Source of the DNA: Flavobacterium sp.
GTDB lineage: Bacteria; Bacteroidota; Bacteroidia; Flavobacteriales; Flavobacteriaceae
Reading direction: 5' to 3'
Assembly (NCBI RefSeq): GCF_035195345.1
Contig: NZ_CP136574.1
Coordinates: 2,471,871-2,535,870 of the forward strand
DNA: 64,000 nt
Below the pieces are notes generated by a model. It saw only the letters and a list, made by a program, of their open reading frames with translations, was not told the DNA's origin and did no database searches. A program made the translations under genes and the position numbers. This document shows, piece after piece, positions 1-7,873 of this stretch (its first letter is position 1; every line of letters begins with the position of its first letter).

Positions 1-519
1 TACTAATTTTTCAATTGGTTGCGAAATATGTTTTCCACGCATTAAAGGAATCGCACAAAAACTACAAGGTCTATCACAACCTTCCGCAATTTTTAAATAA
101 GCGTAGTTTTTGGGTGTTGTTGTTAAACGTTCACCAAGTAATTCATGTTTGTAATTCGCTCCTAATGCTTTTAATAGAAGTGGTAATTCTGTTGTTCCAA
201 AATATTGATCTACATCTGGGATTTCTTTCTCTAAATCAGGTCGATATCGTTCAGATAAACATCCAGTAACGAAAACTTTATCTACTAATCCTTGGTCTTT
301 TTTGTCAACATATTCCAAAATCGTATTGACCGATTCTTCCTTTGCATTATCAATAAAACCACAAGTGTTAATTACCACAATATTTCCTTCTTCTTCGTGT
401 GCAACTTCTTTTCCGTTGGCTTTTAGTTGTCCCATCAACACCTCACTGTCGTAAGTGTTTTTTGAACATCCTAGAGTAATTACATTGATTTTATTTTTCT
501 TTAACGATTTGGTTCTCAT
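1..519 (-). CDS. rimO: Ribosomal protein S12 methylthiotransferase RimO (5' part, truncated by window edge)
   Basis: The first 173 codons of a MiaB/RimO-family radical-SAM enzyme, which adds a methylthio group to an aspartate of ribosomal protein S12. Visible are the three Cys of the N-terminal UPF0004 domain that ligate the auxiliary 4Fe-4S cluster (LGCSKN Cys18, NTCGF Cys53, VTGC Cys87) and the radical-SAM motif CDRPCSFC (Cys148, 152, 155). The LGCSKNTYDSE opening is typical of RimO rather than MiaB. The ATG at 519 opens the reading frame 33 nt from a good -7 element. The rest of the radical-SAM barrel and the TRAM domain lie left of the window. Confidence 0.93.
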   Translation of the reverse strand, partial: MRTKSLKKNKINVITLGCSKNTYDSEVLMGQLKANGKEVAHEEEGNIVVINTCGFIDNAKEESVNTILEYVDKKDQGLVDKVFVTGCLSERYRPDLEKEIPDVDQYFGTTELPLLLKALGANYKHELLGERLTTTPKNYAYLKIAEGCDRPCSFCAIPLMRGKHISQPIEKLV

Positions 520-551
520 GCTTTTAATTTTGATTCCGAACATTCGGTGGG

Positions 552-559
552 CAAAATTA
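552..559 (-). promoter_or_regulatory. Candidate promoter -7 element of rimO (TAATTTTG)
   Basis: Read on the minus strand this is TAATTTTG followed by CCC, a match to the Bacteroidota -7 box TAnnTTTG, 32 nt before the rimO ATG. I do not see a clear TTG at the -33 position. A small inverted repeat, CCGAACATTCGG at 536-547, lies in the predicted leader. Confidence 0.5.
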
Positions 560-681
560 CATAAAATAATTAGTAGAAGCACAGCGATTTAGAAATTTTT
601 AAGTGTGTGGTTTCGCTGTTTGCTATATCTGTTAAGGCTTTATGTTGCTTTCTTTGAGATTATTCTTTGAGTTTTTGGTAT

Positions 682-713
682 AAAAAAACCACTTCATTGA
701 TAGAAGTGGTTTT
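682..713 (-). terminator. Rho-independent terminator after the FadL-like gene
   Basis: An 11-bp perfect stem (685-695 with 703-713, GAAGTGG core) with a 7-nt loop. On the minus strand it is followed by seven T, just downstream of the stop codon at 730. Confidence 0.85.
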
Positions 714-729
714 GTATATGGATTTTGTT

Positions 730-2205
730 TTAAAAATTTATTGAATACGTTAAAGTGATATTATCTTGTACATTTCTAATTCTTGTTGCATCTGTCATGC
801 CTGAAGAAATTAAACTTTGATTGTAATTTCTGTGGGTATTTGAATAGGATAGATCTAATCTGTTTTCGCCAAAATTATATCCTAATCCAGCTGAATAGCC
901 TGTTAAATCTCCCATTGTGGTGTCTACTTTATAAGGACTTTCTTCAAAGCGATAGCCACCTCGAACACTCCATTGTTTGATTTTGTATTCACCTCCAATT
1001 CTTATTTCATAGGCATTTTTCATTTCAGAGCTCATTTGTGAATTCAAATCTCTAAAATCATTTTGATTTGTGTTTTTGAATTGAATATTGCTGTAGTCTT
1101 TCGTTGCTAAATCAATGCTAATTAATCCTTTTTTATTGAAAATATAGGTTGCACTACCCGTAATTTTACTTGGAGTTCTTAATCTATAAGTTGGAAAGAT
1201 GAAAATAGGACTTCCAAAATAACGACTTTCATCTCCAGAAGGGACATTCACATTGTCATAAGTATATAAGTCTTGAACTAATTCGTCATTTAGATTGTAC
1301 CAAGTTGGGGATTCATAAGAGGCTCCTAATCTAAAAGAATTAGTTACTTTGTAAATTGCTCCTAAATTAAATGAGAATCCAGAACCATAAGTGCTTAATT
1401 GGTTATCAAACACAATATTGCTGATTGTTGGTTGTGTGTTTGGATTCAGTGGATTGTTATTATTCTCATACAGGCTTGTCGTTACAACATAATCTGTGAA
1501 ATGAGCATTAAGATTCAATCCTAAAAATAATTTATTTTTATAGCTTGAAGCCACATTTGCAGTTATCTTACCGTTATAACCATTGGAAGTAGAATAAAAA
1601 TCTTGATAATAATTACCTCCTGGAGAAACATTTGAGACAAACTGATTAGGTGTGGTAGGATGAGGGTTTATAATGTAAGTTTCATAAGCCATTTCATATT
1701 GATAATCATTGAACTGAGTATTCGCAACAAAATTCGCTTGATTTACAAAATACTGAGAAATAGAATTATATGGATTTATTCCAGCAGTAAATAAACGATT
1801 GTCAAAATTATTGGTGTTGTCATAATTAAGTGCAATCGAGATTTTATTCCAGTCAGAACTACCAGAATTGTCGTTAAAAACAAGTACAGCTCCAATTTGA
1901 TTTAAGTCTAATGTGCTGTAATTTTCTTTATTTTTTGTTCCAAAATAATTTGCATTATTATTGGTGTTATAGTTTGAAATAGAAGCACTTGCGAAATTAT
2001 TGCTAAAAAACAACGAACCTGCAGGGTTTATGTTTATAGCTGATAAATCGCCGCCTACTGCTCCAAAAGCACCACCCATTCCTCTAAAACGAGCAGTTCC
2101 ATTCATATTGTCAACAGCATATCTAAGCGCATCTGATGTTGTCATTTCTTGTGCAATTGACAAGAATGATACGTTGAGTATTATAACTAAAAATAACTTT
2201 TTCAT
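730..2205 (-). CDS. OmpP1/FadL/TodX-family outer-membrane transport protein
   Basis: A 491-residue outer-membrane beta-barrel predicted to pass hydrophobic compounds. Residues 1-18 are a signal peptide ending at Ala-Gln. The N-terminal plug carries the family-typical glycine-rich RGMGGAFGAVGGD stretch (about residues 41-53) followed by NPAG (about 60-63). Alternating aromatic/polar strands run to a C-terminal Phe (TYSINF), as expected for BAM-inserted barrels. It lies 18 nt after the lipoprotein gene 2224-3159 on the same strand and is probably co-transcribed with it; a terminator closes the unit at 682-713. The substrate cannot be read from sequence. Bacteroidota homologues are usually named hemin receptor or FadL-like. 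Confidence 0.88.
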   Translation of the reverse strand: MKKLFLVIILNVSFLSIAQEMTTSDALRYAVDNMNGTARFRGMGGAFGAVGGDLSAININPAGSLFFSNNFASASISNYNTNNNANYFGTKNKENYSTLDLNQIGAVLVFNDNSGSSDWNKISIALNYDNTNNFDNRLFTAGINPYNSISQYFVNQANFVANTQFNDYQYEMAYETYIINPHPTTPNQFVSNVSPGGNYYQDFYSTSNGYNGKITANVASSYKNKLFLGLNLNAHFTDYVVTTSLYENNNNPLNPNTQPTISNIVFDNQLSTYGSGFSFNLGAIYKVTNSFRLGASYESPTWYNLNDELVQDLYTYDNVNVPSGDESRYFGSPIFIFPTYRLRTPSKITGSATYIFNKKGLISIDLATKDYSNIQFKNTNQNDFRDLNSQMSSEMKNAYEIRIGGEYKIKQWSVRGGYRFEESPYKVDTTMGDLTGYSAGLGYNFGENRLDLSYSNTHRNYNQSLISSGMTDATRIRNVQDNITLTYSINF

Positions 2206-2223
2206 ATCTTATTGTAAATTAAA

Positions 2224-3159
2224 TTAACCTCTTCCACCTCTTGATCCTCCGCCACCAGAACGACTTCCTCCACCGCCAGATGAACTTCCACCAAAACTTC
2301 CGCCAGAACTACTTCTAGGAGAAGAATAATTATTACTTCTAGGTGATGGAGTATTAGTTCTAGGAGTAGAGTAATTGTTGTTTCTTGGTGTTGTAGTAGT
2401 ATTTTCTCTTGGAGTTACTGAAGGTCTTGTGTTGTTGTTTTCAGTTCTTGGAGCATTTCTAGTGCTGTTAAAATTAGGTCTAGGTGTATCTGTTCTTCTA
2501 TTAGAATAGTTGTTGGTTCTTCCTGATGAATAGTTATAATCTCTAGTTCCGCCTCTTCTTCCGTTATTGTATATTACATCTCTTCCTCCTCCCCAATTGT
2601 TTCCGTAATATCCGTTCCAACCCCAGTTGTTTCCATAATATCCATTCCAACCCCAACTCGGGCCGTACCAAGAATTCCATCCCCAGCCTGCACCATACCA
2701 TGAATTCCATCCCCAACCCCAGTTAGGTCCGTACCATGAGTTCCAACCTATACCCCAATATGGAGAATACCAGTTGTTCCATCCCCAATTGTTGTTGTAA
2801 TAATTTATGGTTACATCAGAGGAATTGTTTCCCCATCCTGCATAATTGTTATTGGATTCGTTTCGGTATACAGTTACTATAGTGTCTTGTGTTTGTGAAT
2901 TATAATTATCTACATCTGTAAAATAAGTATAATCATCTTGCATGTTTTTAAATTGCTGAGCATATTTATTTGATTTTTCAATATTCTGCTCAGTATATTT
3001 GTTTTCTGGCTGCGTTGTTGGTCTATCTGAACTGTAAACGCCATCATTATCATAATAAGATGAATTTTGATAAGATCCACACGAAGTAGTTAAAATTGCT
3101 ATTATTCCCATCAAGGAATAAGCTATTTTTTTTGAATTAAATTGATAAAAAGTTTTCAT
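2224..3159 (-). CDS. Lipoprotein with Trp/Gly/Asn tandem repeats (function unknown)
   Basis: A 311-residue predicted lipoprotein. A basic, hydrophobic N-terminus ends in the lipobox LTTSC with Cys27. The middle (about residues 125-190) is a tandem array of WGWN-SWYG and WGWN-GYYG units, also visible as DNA repeats at about 2590-2800. The C-terminus is low-complexity: Arg/Asn/Thr/Pro first, then a Ser/Gly/Arg tail. A GTG 24 nt upstream could extend the frame, but it sits just 3' of the candidate -7 box at 3186-3193, so I choose the ATG at 3159. The lipobox predicts an envelope lipoprotein. I do not recognise a function; a structural or surface-coating role is only a guess. It is probably co-transcribed with the FadL-like gene. 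Confidence 0.75.
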   Translation of the reverse strand: MKTFYQFNSKKIAYSLMGIIAILTTSCGSYQNSSYYDNDGVYSSDRPTTQPENKYTEQNIEKSNKYAQQFKNMQDDYTYFTDVDNYNSQTQDTIVTVYRNESNNNYAGWGNNSSDVTINYYNNNWGWNNWYSPYWGIGWNSWYGPNWGWGWNSWYGAGWGWNSWYGPSWGWNGYYGNNWGWNGYYGNNWGGGRDVIYNNGRRGGTRDYNYSSGRTNNYSNRRTDTPRPNFNSTRNAPRTENNNTRPSVTPRENTTTTPRNNNYSTPRTNTPSPRSNNYSSPRSSSGGSFGGSSSGGGGSRSGGGGSRGGRG

Positions 3160-3175
3160 AGCTCTTTTTTTATTG

Positions 3176-3203
3176 TTGGACACCTCAAATTTAACTATTT
3201 TTG
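3176..3203 (+). promoter_or_regulatory. Candidate proS promoter (TTG-N17-TATTTTTG)
   Basis: TTG at 3176-3178, 17 nt, then TATTTTTG at 3196-3203 fits the Bacteroidota -33/-7 pattern. It predicts a leader of roughly 45-50 nt before the proS ATG at 3258. Confidence 0.6.
3186..3193 (-). promoter_or_regulatory. Candidate -7 element for the repeat lipoprotein (TAAATTTG)
   Basis: The minus strand reads TAAATTTG, a match to TAnnTTTG, 26 nt before the ATG at 3159. The nearest upstream TTG triplets are closer than the usual -33 spacing, so support is moderate. It lies back to back with the proS -7 box. Confidence 0.45.
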
Positions 3204-3257
3204 CCCAACAAATTAGTTAAAATTTATACAAACAATTTTTGTGCCAAAATATAAATA

Positions 3258-4736
3258 ATGAGCAAGAACTTAACAACAAGAGCGGAAGATTACTCTAAAT
3301 GGTATAATGAATTAGTCGTAAAGGCTGATTTAGCTGAGAATTCAGGTGTTAGAGGTTGTATGGTAATTAAGCCATATGGGTATGCAATTTGGGAAAAAAT
3401 GCAAGCCGAATTAGATAGAATGTTTAAAGAAACTGGGCATAGTAATGCATATTTCCCCTTGTTTGTTCCGAAAAGCATGTTCGAGGCAGAAGAAAAAAAT
3501 GCAGAGGGTTTTGCAAAAGAGTGTGCTATTGTGACGCATTATCGTTTAAAAAATGATGAATCTCGCCCTGGAAAATTAATGGTAGATCCAAATGCTAAAC
3601 TAGAGGAGGAACTAATTGTTCGCCCTACAAGTGAGGCAATCATTTGGTCAACATACAAAGGTTGGGTGCAATCGTATAGAGATTTACCTTTATTGATTAA
3701 TCAATGGGCAAATGTGGTTCGTTGGGAAATGAGAACAAGATTGTTTTTAAGAACGGCTGAATTTTTATGGCAGGAAGGGCATACAGCTCATGCTACACGT
3801 CAGGAAGCAATTGAAGAATCAGAAAAAATGATGCATGTATATGCTGATTTTGCACAAAATTTCATGGCAATTCCAGTAATTAAAGGATTAAAGACAGAAA
3901 CAGAGCGTTTTGCAGGAGCTGACGAAACCTATTGTATTGAAGCTTTAATGCAAGATGGTAAGGCATTGCAAGCGGGAACTTCGCACTTTTTAGGTCAAAA
4001 TTTTGCCAAAGCTTTTGATGTTAAATTTGCGAATAAAGAAGGAAAACAAGAGTATGTTTGGGGAACTTCTTGGGGAGTTTCAACCCGATTAATGGGTGCT
4101 TTAGTAATGACACATTCTGATGATAAAGGTTTGGTGTTACCTCCAAATTTAGCGCCAATTCAAGTAGTTATTGTTCCAATTTATAAAACAGGGGAGCAAT
4201 TTGATGCAATTTCTGAGCAAGTAAATGCTTTAACGGCTGAATTAAGAAAGTTAGGTATTTCTGTAAAATATGATAATAGAGACACGCAAAAACCAGGATT
4301 TAAATTTGCTGAATGGGAATTAAAAGGTGTTCCAGTTAGAATTGCCCTTGGACCAAACGATTTAGAAAACGGAACCTACGAAATTGCGAGAAGAGATAAT
4401 TTGTCAAAAGAAGTGGTTTCTAAAGAAGGAGTAGCTTCGTATATTCAAAATTTGTTAGAAACTATTCAAAGTGATATGTTTGCTAAAGCATTGGAATACA
4501 GAGATACTCATATAACAGAAGTGAATTCTTTCGAAGAATTTAAAGAGTTGTTGGAAACTAAGGGAGGTTTTTTAGCAGCGCATTGGGATGGTACAGCTGA
4601 AACAGAAGAAAAGATAAAAGAGCTAACAAAAGCAACTATTAGATGCATTGCTTTAGATAGGGTAGAAGAGGCTGGAAGTTGTATGTTTACGGGTGCTCCA
4701 TCTAAAGGAAGGGTTCTTTTTGCTAAAGCTTACTAA
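3258..4736 (+). CDS. proS: Prolyl-tRNA synthetase, short (ProS type 3) form
   Basis: A 492-residue class IIa aminoacyl-tRNA synthetase that charges tRNA-Pro. Motif 1 (GVRGCMVIKPYGYAIWEKM, about residues 31-49) and motif 2 (VVRWEMRTRLFLRTAEFLWQ, about 153-172, followed by EGHTAHAT) are clear. The anticodon-binding domain starts near residue 300 (PIQVVIVPI) and a C-terminal zinc-domain-like region ends the protein. The length and the lack of the roughly 180-residue editing insertion place it in the archaeal/eukaryotic-like type 3 group common in Bacteroidota, not the E. coli type. It is divergent from the lipoprotein and precedes the tRNA-Glu pair. Confidence 0.97.
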   Translation: MSKNLTTRAEDYSKWYNELVVKADLAENSGVRGCMVIKPYGYAIWEKMQAELDRMFKETGHSNAYFPLFVPKSMFEAEEKNAEGFAKECAIVTHYRLKNDESRPGKLMVDPNAKLEEELIVRPTSEAIIWSTYKGWVQSYRDLPLLINQWANVVRWEMRTRLFLRTAEFLWQEGHTAHATRQEAIEESEKMMHVYADFAQNFMAIPVIKGLKTETERFAGADETYCIEALMQDGKALQAGTSHFLGQNFAKAFDVKFANKEGKQEYVWGTSWGVSTRLMGALVMTHSDDKGLVLPPNLAPIQVVIVPIYKTGEQFDAISEQVNALTAELRKLGISVKYDNRDTQKPGFKFAEWELKGVPVRIALGPNDLENGTYEIARRDNLSKEVVSKEGVASYIQNLLETIQSDMFAKALEYRDTHITEVNSFEEFKELLETKGGFLAAHWDGTAETEEKIKELTKATIRCIALDRVEEAGSCMFTGAPSKGRVLFAKAY

Positions 4737-4764
4737 AAAAAAATAAAAATTTTTATTGAAGGTC

Positions 4765-4794
4765 TTGCAGAAATCAAAATTAGTTGTATTTTTG
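4765..4794 (+). promoter_or_regulatory. Promoter of the tRNA-Glu pair (TTG-N19-TATTTTTG)
   Basis: TTG at 4765-4767, 19 nt, then TATTTTTG at 4787-4794, a near-ideal Bacteroidota promoter. The predicted start is roughly 20 nt upstream of the first tRNA. Confidence 0.7.
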
Positions 4795-4820
4795 CACTCG
4801 CATTACAAAATTAATGTAAT

Positions 4821-4892
4821 GGCCCGTTCGTCTATCGGTTAGGACGCCAGGTTTTCATCCTGGTAAGAGGGGTTCGATTCCCCTACGGGCTA
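4821..4892 (+). tRNA. tRNA-Glu (anticodon TTC), copy 1
   Basis: The acceptor stem GGCCCGT/ACGGGCT pairs (first pair G-U). The anticodon stem is CCAGG/CCTGG with loop TTTTCAT, giving anticodon TTC at 4854-4856. The T arm is GGGG-TTCGATT-CCCC. The 3' CCA is not encoded. It reads GAA/GAG. Confidence 0.96.
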
Positions 4893-4921
4893 CATATTGA
4901 GAATACAAAAAATTGGTTAAT

Positions 4922-4993
4922 GGCCCGTTCGTCTATCGGTTAGGACGCCAGGTTTTCATCCTGGTAAGAGGGGTTCGATTCCCCTACGGGCTA
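4922..4993 (+). tRNA. tRNA-Glu (anticodon TTC), copy 2
   Basis: Identical over all 72 nt to the tRNA at 4821-4892, with the same immediate flanks (TAAT before, CA after). It lies 101 bp downstream and is almost certainly in the same transcript. The CCA end is not encoded. Confidence 0.96.
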
Positions 4994-5018
4994 CAAAATT
5001 AGTTGTAAATAAGTTTTG

Positions 5019-5107
5019 TAAAATAATAATTGGTGTCTCGGTTATTATTTTATTAGTTAAAACCAAAGTGTTCGCCTAGGTGAATGTGGGAGGTTTTTCT
5101 TTTTTAA
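5019..5107 (+). terminator. Structured region between tRNA-Glu and rpsT: AT-rich hairpin plus GC-bearing terminator-like hairpin
   Basis: Two inverted repeats. The first is a perfect 11-bp AT-only pair, 5019-5029 with 5042-5052, with a 12-nt loop. The second pairs AAAACC (5059-5064) with GGTTTT (5092-5097), encloses the near-palindrome TTCGCCTAGGTGAA (5072-5085), and runs into TTTTTCTTTTTT. The second looks like an intrinsic terminator of the tRNA operon. Because it sits directly before rpsT, it could equally be an attenuator or an S20-responsive leader. Confidence 0.55.
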
Positions 5108-5149
5108 CTAGTAGTTTATAACAATTATTACAATTAAAAAAAGAACAAA

Positions 5150-5401
5150 ATGGCAAATCATAAATCTGCTTTAAAAAGAATTAGAAGTAACGAGAAAAGA
5201 AGAGTATTAAATAGATACCAACACAAAACTACTCGTAACGCAATCAAAGCTATTCGTTTAGCTACTGATAAAGCTGAGGCTTCTGCAAAATTATCAACTG
5301 TAATTTCTATGATTGATAAATTAGCTAAGAAAAATATCATTCATGATAATAAAGCTTCTAACTTAAAATCAAAATTAACTAAACACGTAGCTTCTTTATA
5401 G
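5150..5401 (+). CDS. rpsT: 30S ribosomal protein S20
   Basis: An 83-residue Lys/Arg-rich all-helical protein that binds 16S rRNA in the small subunit body. The start MANHKSALKRIRSNEKRR and the length are typical of bacterial S20. It follows the tRNA-Glu pair by about 155 nt and ends in its own terminator at 5424-5450. I see no strong TAnnTTTG box in the gap, so it may be read through from the tRNA promoter or use a weaker promoter. Confidence 0.97.
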   Translation: MANHKSALKRIRSNEKRRVLNRYQHKTTRNAIKAIRLATDKAEASAKLSTVISMIDKLAKKNIIHDNKASNLKSKLTKHVASL

Positions 5402-5423
5402 TCTACTGTTAGTAAAATATACT

Positions 5424-5450
5424 AAAGCTCTCATTTTGAGAGCTTTTTTT
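5424..5450 (+). terminator. Rho-independent terminator of rpsT
   Basis: The stem AAGCTCTCA (5425-5433) pairs perfectly with TGAGAGCTT (5437-5445) around a 3-nt loop and runs into a T tract to 5450. Confidence 0.9.
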
Positions 5451-5518
5451 ATATATTACTTATTATGTTATTTCTACTAAAGTATTGATTACTATAGTGT
5501 TTTTATCAAAATAAACAT

Positions 5519-5526
5519 TACCTTTG
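5519..5526 (+). promoter_or_regulatory. Candidate -7 element of typA (TACCTTTG)
   Basis: TACCTTTG followed by CACC matches the Bacteroidota -7 consensus, 20 nt before the typA ATG. No convincing TTG is seen at -33. Confidence 0.55.
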
Positions 5527-5546
5527 CACCTTCAAAAAATTAATAA

Positions 5547-7343
5547 ATGACTTCTATTAGAAACATCGCAATTATTGCACACGTTGACCACGGTAAAACT
5601 ACTTTGGTTGATAAAATTATGTACCACTGTCAGTTGTTTCGTGAAAACGAAAATACTGGAGATTTGATCTTAGATAATAATGACTTAGAGCGTGAAAGAG
5701 GTATTACTATTACTTCTAAGAACGTTTCTGTAACTTATAAAGGAACAAAAATCAACATTATCGATACTCCTGGTCACGCCGATTTTGGTGGTGAAGTAGA
5801 GCGTGTACTTAATATGGCTGATGGTGTTTGTCTTTTAGTTGATGCTTTTGAAGGGCCAATGCCTCAAACGCGTTTCGTATTACAAAAAGCAATTGACTTA
5901 GGATTAAAACCATGTGTGGTTATTAATAAAGTAGATAAAGAAAACTGTACTCCAGAAGAAGTACATGAAAAAGTTTTCGACTTAATGTTTGAATTAGGTG
6001 CTACAGAAGAACAATTAGATTTTCCAACAGTTTACGGTTCGGCTAAAAACAACTGGATGTCTGATGACTTCAGAAACCAAACAGATAATATTGAGCCTTT
6101 ATTAGATATGGTTTTGGCAAACGTGCCAGCTCCTAAAGTATCTGAAGGAACTCCTCAAATGTTAATTACTTCTTTAGACTTCTCTTCTTTTACAGGTCGT
6201 ATCGCGATTGGTCGTTTAGAAAGAGGTGTTTTAAAAGAAGGAATGCCTATTTCTTTGGTTAAAAGAGATGGTAAAGTAATCAAATCAAGAATTAAAGAAT
6301 TACATACTTTTGAAGGTCTTGGTCGTAAAAAAGTAGACGAAGTAATTGCTGGAGATATTTGTGCAATTATTGGAATTGAAGGATTTGAAATTGGAGATAC
6401 TATCGCTGATTTTGAAAACCCAGAAGCGTTACAAACTATTGCTATTGATGAGCCTACAATGAGTATGTTGTTCACAATTAACGATTCACCATTCTTTGGT
6501 AAAGAAGGTAAATTTGTTACTTCTCGTCATATTAGAGATCGTCTAACAAAAGAATTAGAGAAAAACTTAGCGATGAAGTTAGGTGAAACTGATTCTGCTG
6601 ATAAATTCATGGTTTTTGGTCGTGGAGTTCTTCACTTATCGGTTCTTATTGAAACTATGAGAAGAGAAGGGTATGAGTTGCAAATTGGTCAGCCACAGGT
6701 AATCATCAAAGAAATTGATGGTCAAAAATGTGAGCCAATTGAAGAATTAACAATCGATTTGCCAGAAAACCTTTCAGGTAGAGCGGTTGAATTCGTAACA
6801 ATCCGTAAAGGAGAAATGTTATCAATGGAAGCTAAAGGTGATCGTATGATTATCAAATTCAATATTCCATCTCGTGGAATTATCGGATTAAGAAATCAAT
6901 TGTTAACTGCTACGGCTGGAGAAGCAATCATGTCGCACCGTTACATTGGATACGAACCTTTTAAAGGAGCAATTCCTGGACGTAACAATGGTTCGTTAAT
7001 TTCTATGGAAAATGGAAAAGCAATTCCTTATTCTATCGATAAATTACAAGATCGTGGTAAATTCTTCGTGGAACCAAATGCTGAAATTTACGAAGGTCAA
7101 GTTATTGGAGAAAATTCTCGTGGTGATGATATGTGTATCAACGTAACTAAGGCTAAAAAACAGTCAAACGTTCGTTCTTCTGGAAATGATGAAAAGGCTA
7201 GAATTATTCCACCGATTATTTTCTCATTAGAAGAAGCGTTAGAATACATTCAAAAAGATGAGTATGTTGAGGTTACTCCAAAATCTATTCGTTTAAGAAA
7301 AATTTATTTGACAGAAAACGATAGAAAACGTTTTAAAATATAA
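5547..7343 (+). CDS. typA: Ribosome-associated translational GTPase TypA/BipA
   Basis: A 598-residue EF-G-like GTPase that acts in stress adaptation and 50S assembly. G1 is AHVDHGKTTL (about residues 11-20), the switch II/G3 region is DTPGHADFGGEVERV (about 74-88), and G4 is NKVDKE (about 128-133). Domains II, III and V follow. The BipA-specific C-terminal region holds the PSRGIIGLRNQLLTATAGE segment (about 443-461) that separates BipA from EF-G and LepA. Full length and monocistronic: a terminator precedes its promoter and another follows its stop. Confidence 0.97.
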   Translation: MTSIRNIAIIAHVDHGKTTLVDKIMYHCQLFRENENTGDLILDNNDLERERGITITSKNVSVTYKGTKINIIDTPGHADFGGEVERVLNMADGVCLLVDAFEGPMPQTRFVLQKAIDLGLKPCVVINKVDKENCTPEEVHEKVFDLMFELGATEEQLDFPTVYGSAKNNWMSDDFRNQTDNIEPLLDMVLANVPAPKVSEGTPQMLITSLDFSSFTGRIAIGRLERGVLKEGMPISLVKRDGKVIKSRIKELHTFEGLGRKKVDEVIAGDICAIIGIEGFEIGDTIADFENPEALQTIAIDEPTMSMLFTINDSPFFGKEGKFVTSRHIRDRLTKELEKNLAMKLGETDSADKFMVFGRGVLHLSVLIETMRREGYELQIGQPQVIIKEIDGQKCEPIEELTIDLPENLSGRAVEFVTIRKGEMLSMEAKGDRMIIKFNIPSRGIIGLRNQLLTATAGEAIMSHRYIGYEPFKGAIPGRNNGSLISMENGKAIPYSIDKLQDRGKFFVEPNAEIYEGQVIGENSRGDDMCINVTKAKKQSNVRSSGNDEKARIIPPIIFSLEEALEYIQKDEYVEVTPKSIRLRKIYLTENDRKRFKI

Positions 7344-7350
7344 TTAATAT

Positions 7351-7377
7351 AAATCCCGATGAAAATCGGGATTTTTT
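7351..7377 (+). terminator. Rho-independent terminator of typA
   Basis: AAATCCCGAT (7351-7360), GAAA tetraloop, ATCGGGATTT (7365-7374), then further T. A perfect 10-bp stem. Confidence 0.92.
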
Positions 7378-7390
7378 AGCATAAAGAAGC

Positions 7391-7822
7391 ATGGAAATTA
7401 AATTGAAATACGGAATTGACAATTTGCTTTTCGGAATGAAAGAGCAAGATGTTACTAAAATTTTGGGTAAGCCCGATACACAATATAAAGACGAAGAAGA
7501 GAATGTTGTTTTTATGTACAACGCTAGAAAACTTCGTTTAATTTTTTACAAAGAAGAAGCTTTTAAGTTAGGGTATTTGACAACTACTAATCCAATAGTT
7601 AAGTTGTTTAATACTAGCTTAATTGGTAAAAATTGGAGTGACGTATTTCCTGTATTGGAAAAACACAAAGTAAAATCATTTGAAACAGATACAGTAGAAG
7701 GAATGATGAGTTATTTTAACGAAGAAAATTGGTTGTTTGTCCACGTTGATTACAACGAAATCGTTAAGATTGAAGTAGGAGCTGTTTTTAGTGATAAAGA
7801 CGAATTTGATTGGAAATTTTAA
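7391..7822 (+). CDS. Conserved-looking hypothetical protein (BamE-like N-terminal motif)
   Basis: 143 residues, acidic, without a signal peptide or membrane segment. Residues 14-30 (LFGMKEQDVTKILGKPD) resemble the helix-turn motif that opens BamE/SmpA-like folds (G-M-x-x-x-x-V-x-x-x-L-G-x-P), but the protein lacks a lipobox, so it is not BamE. It ends in DEFDWKF. The gene starts 14 nt after the typA terminator and ends in a hairpin shared with the convergent PPIase operon. Function unknown; a small cytoplasmic alpha/beta protein is the most I can say. Confidence 0.75.
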   Translation: MEIKLKYGIDNLLFGMKEQDVTKILGKPDTQYKDEEENVVFMYNARKLRLIFYKEEAFKLGYLTTTNPIVKLFNTSLIGKNWSDVFPVLEKHKVKSFETDTVEGMMSYFNEENWLFVHVDYNEIVKIEVGAVFSDKDEFDWKF

Positions 7823-7835
7823 ATTTCGAAATATT

Positions 7836-7870
7836 AAAAAAGCCGCTAATAAAATTTTAGCGGCTTTTCT
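7836..7870. terminator. Bidirectional rho-independent terminator
   Basis: AAAAGCCGCTAA (7838-7849) pairs with TTAGCGGCTTTT (7857-7868). There is an A tract on the left and a T tract on the right, so it can stop the hypothetical gene 7391-7822 and the convergent PPIase operon ending at 7874. Confidence 0.9.
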
Positions 7871-7873
7871 TTT

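Noticed and set aside
15..269. 84-codon plus-strand open frame at the left edge
   Set aside because: It lies antisense to rimO, whose minus-strand frame has all expected Cys motifs; the plus-strand translation shows no family features.
4738..4757. AT-rich palindrome after proS as a terminator
   Set aside because: AAATAAAAATTTTTATT has no GC pairs; stability would be too low to call.
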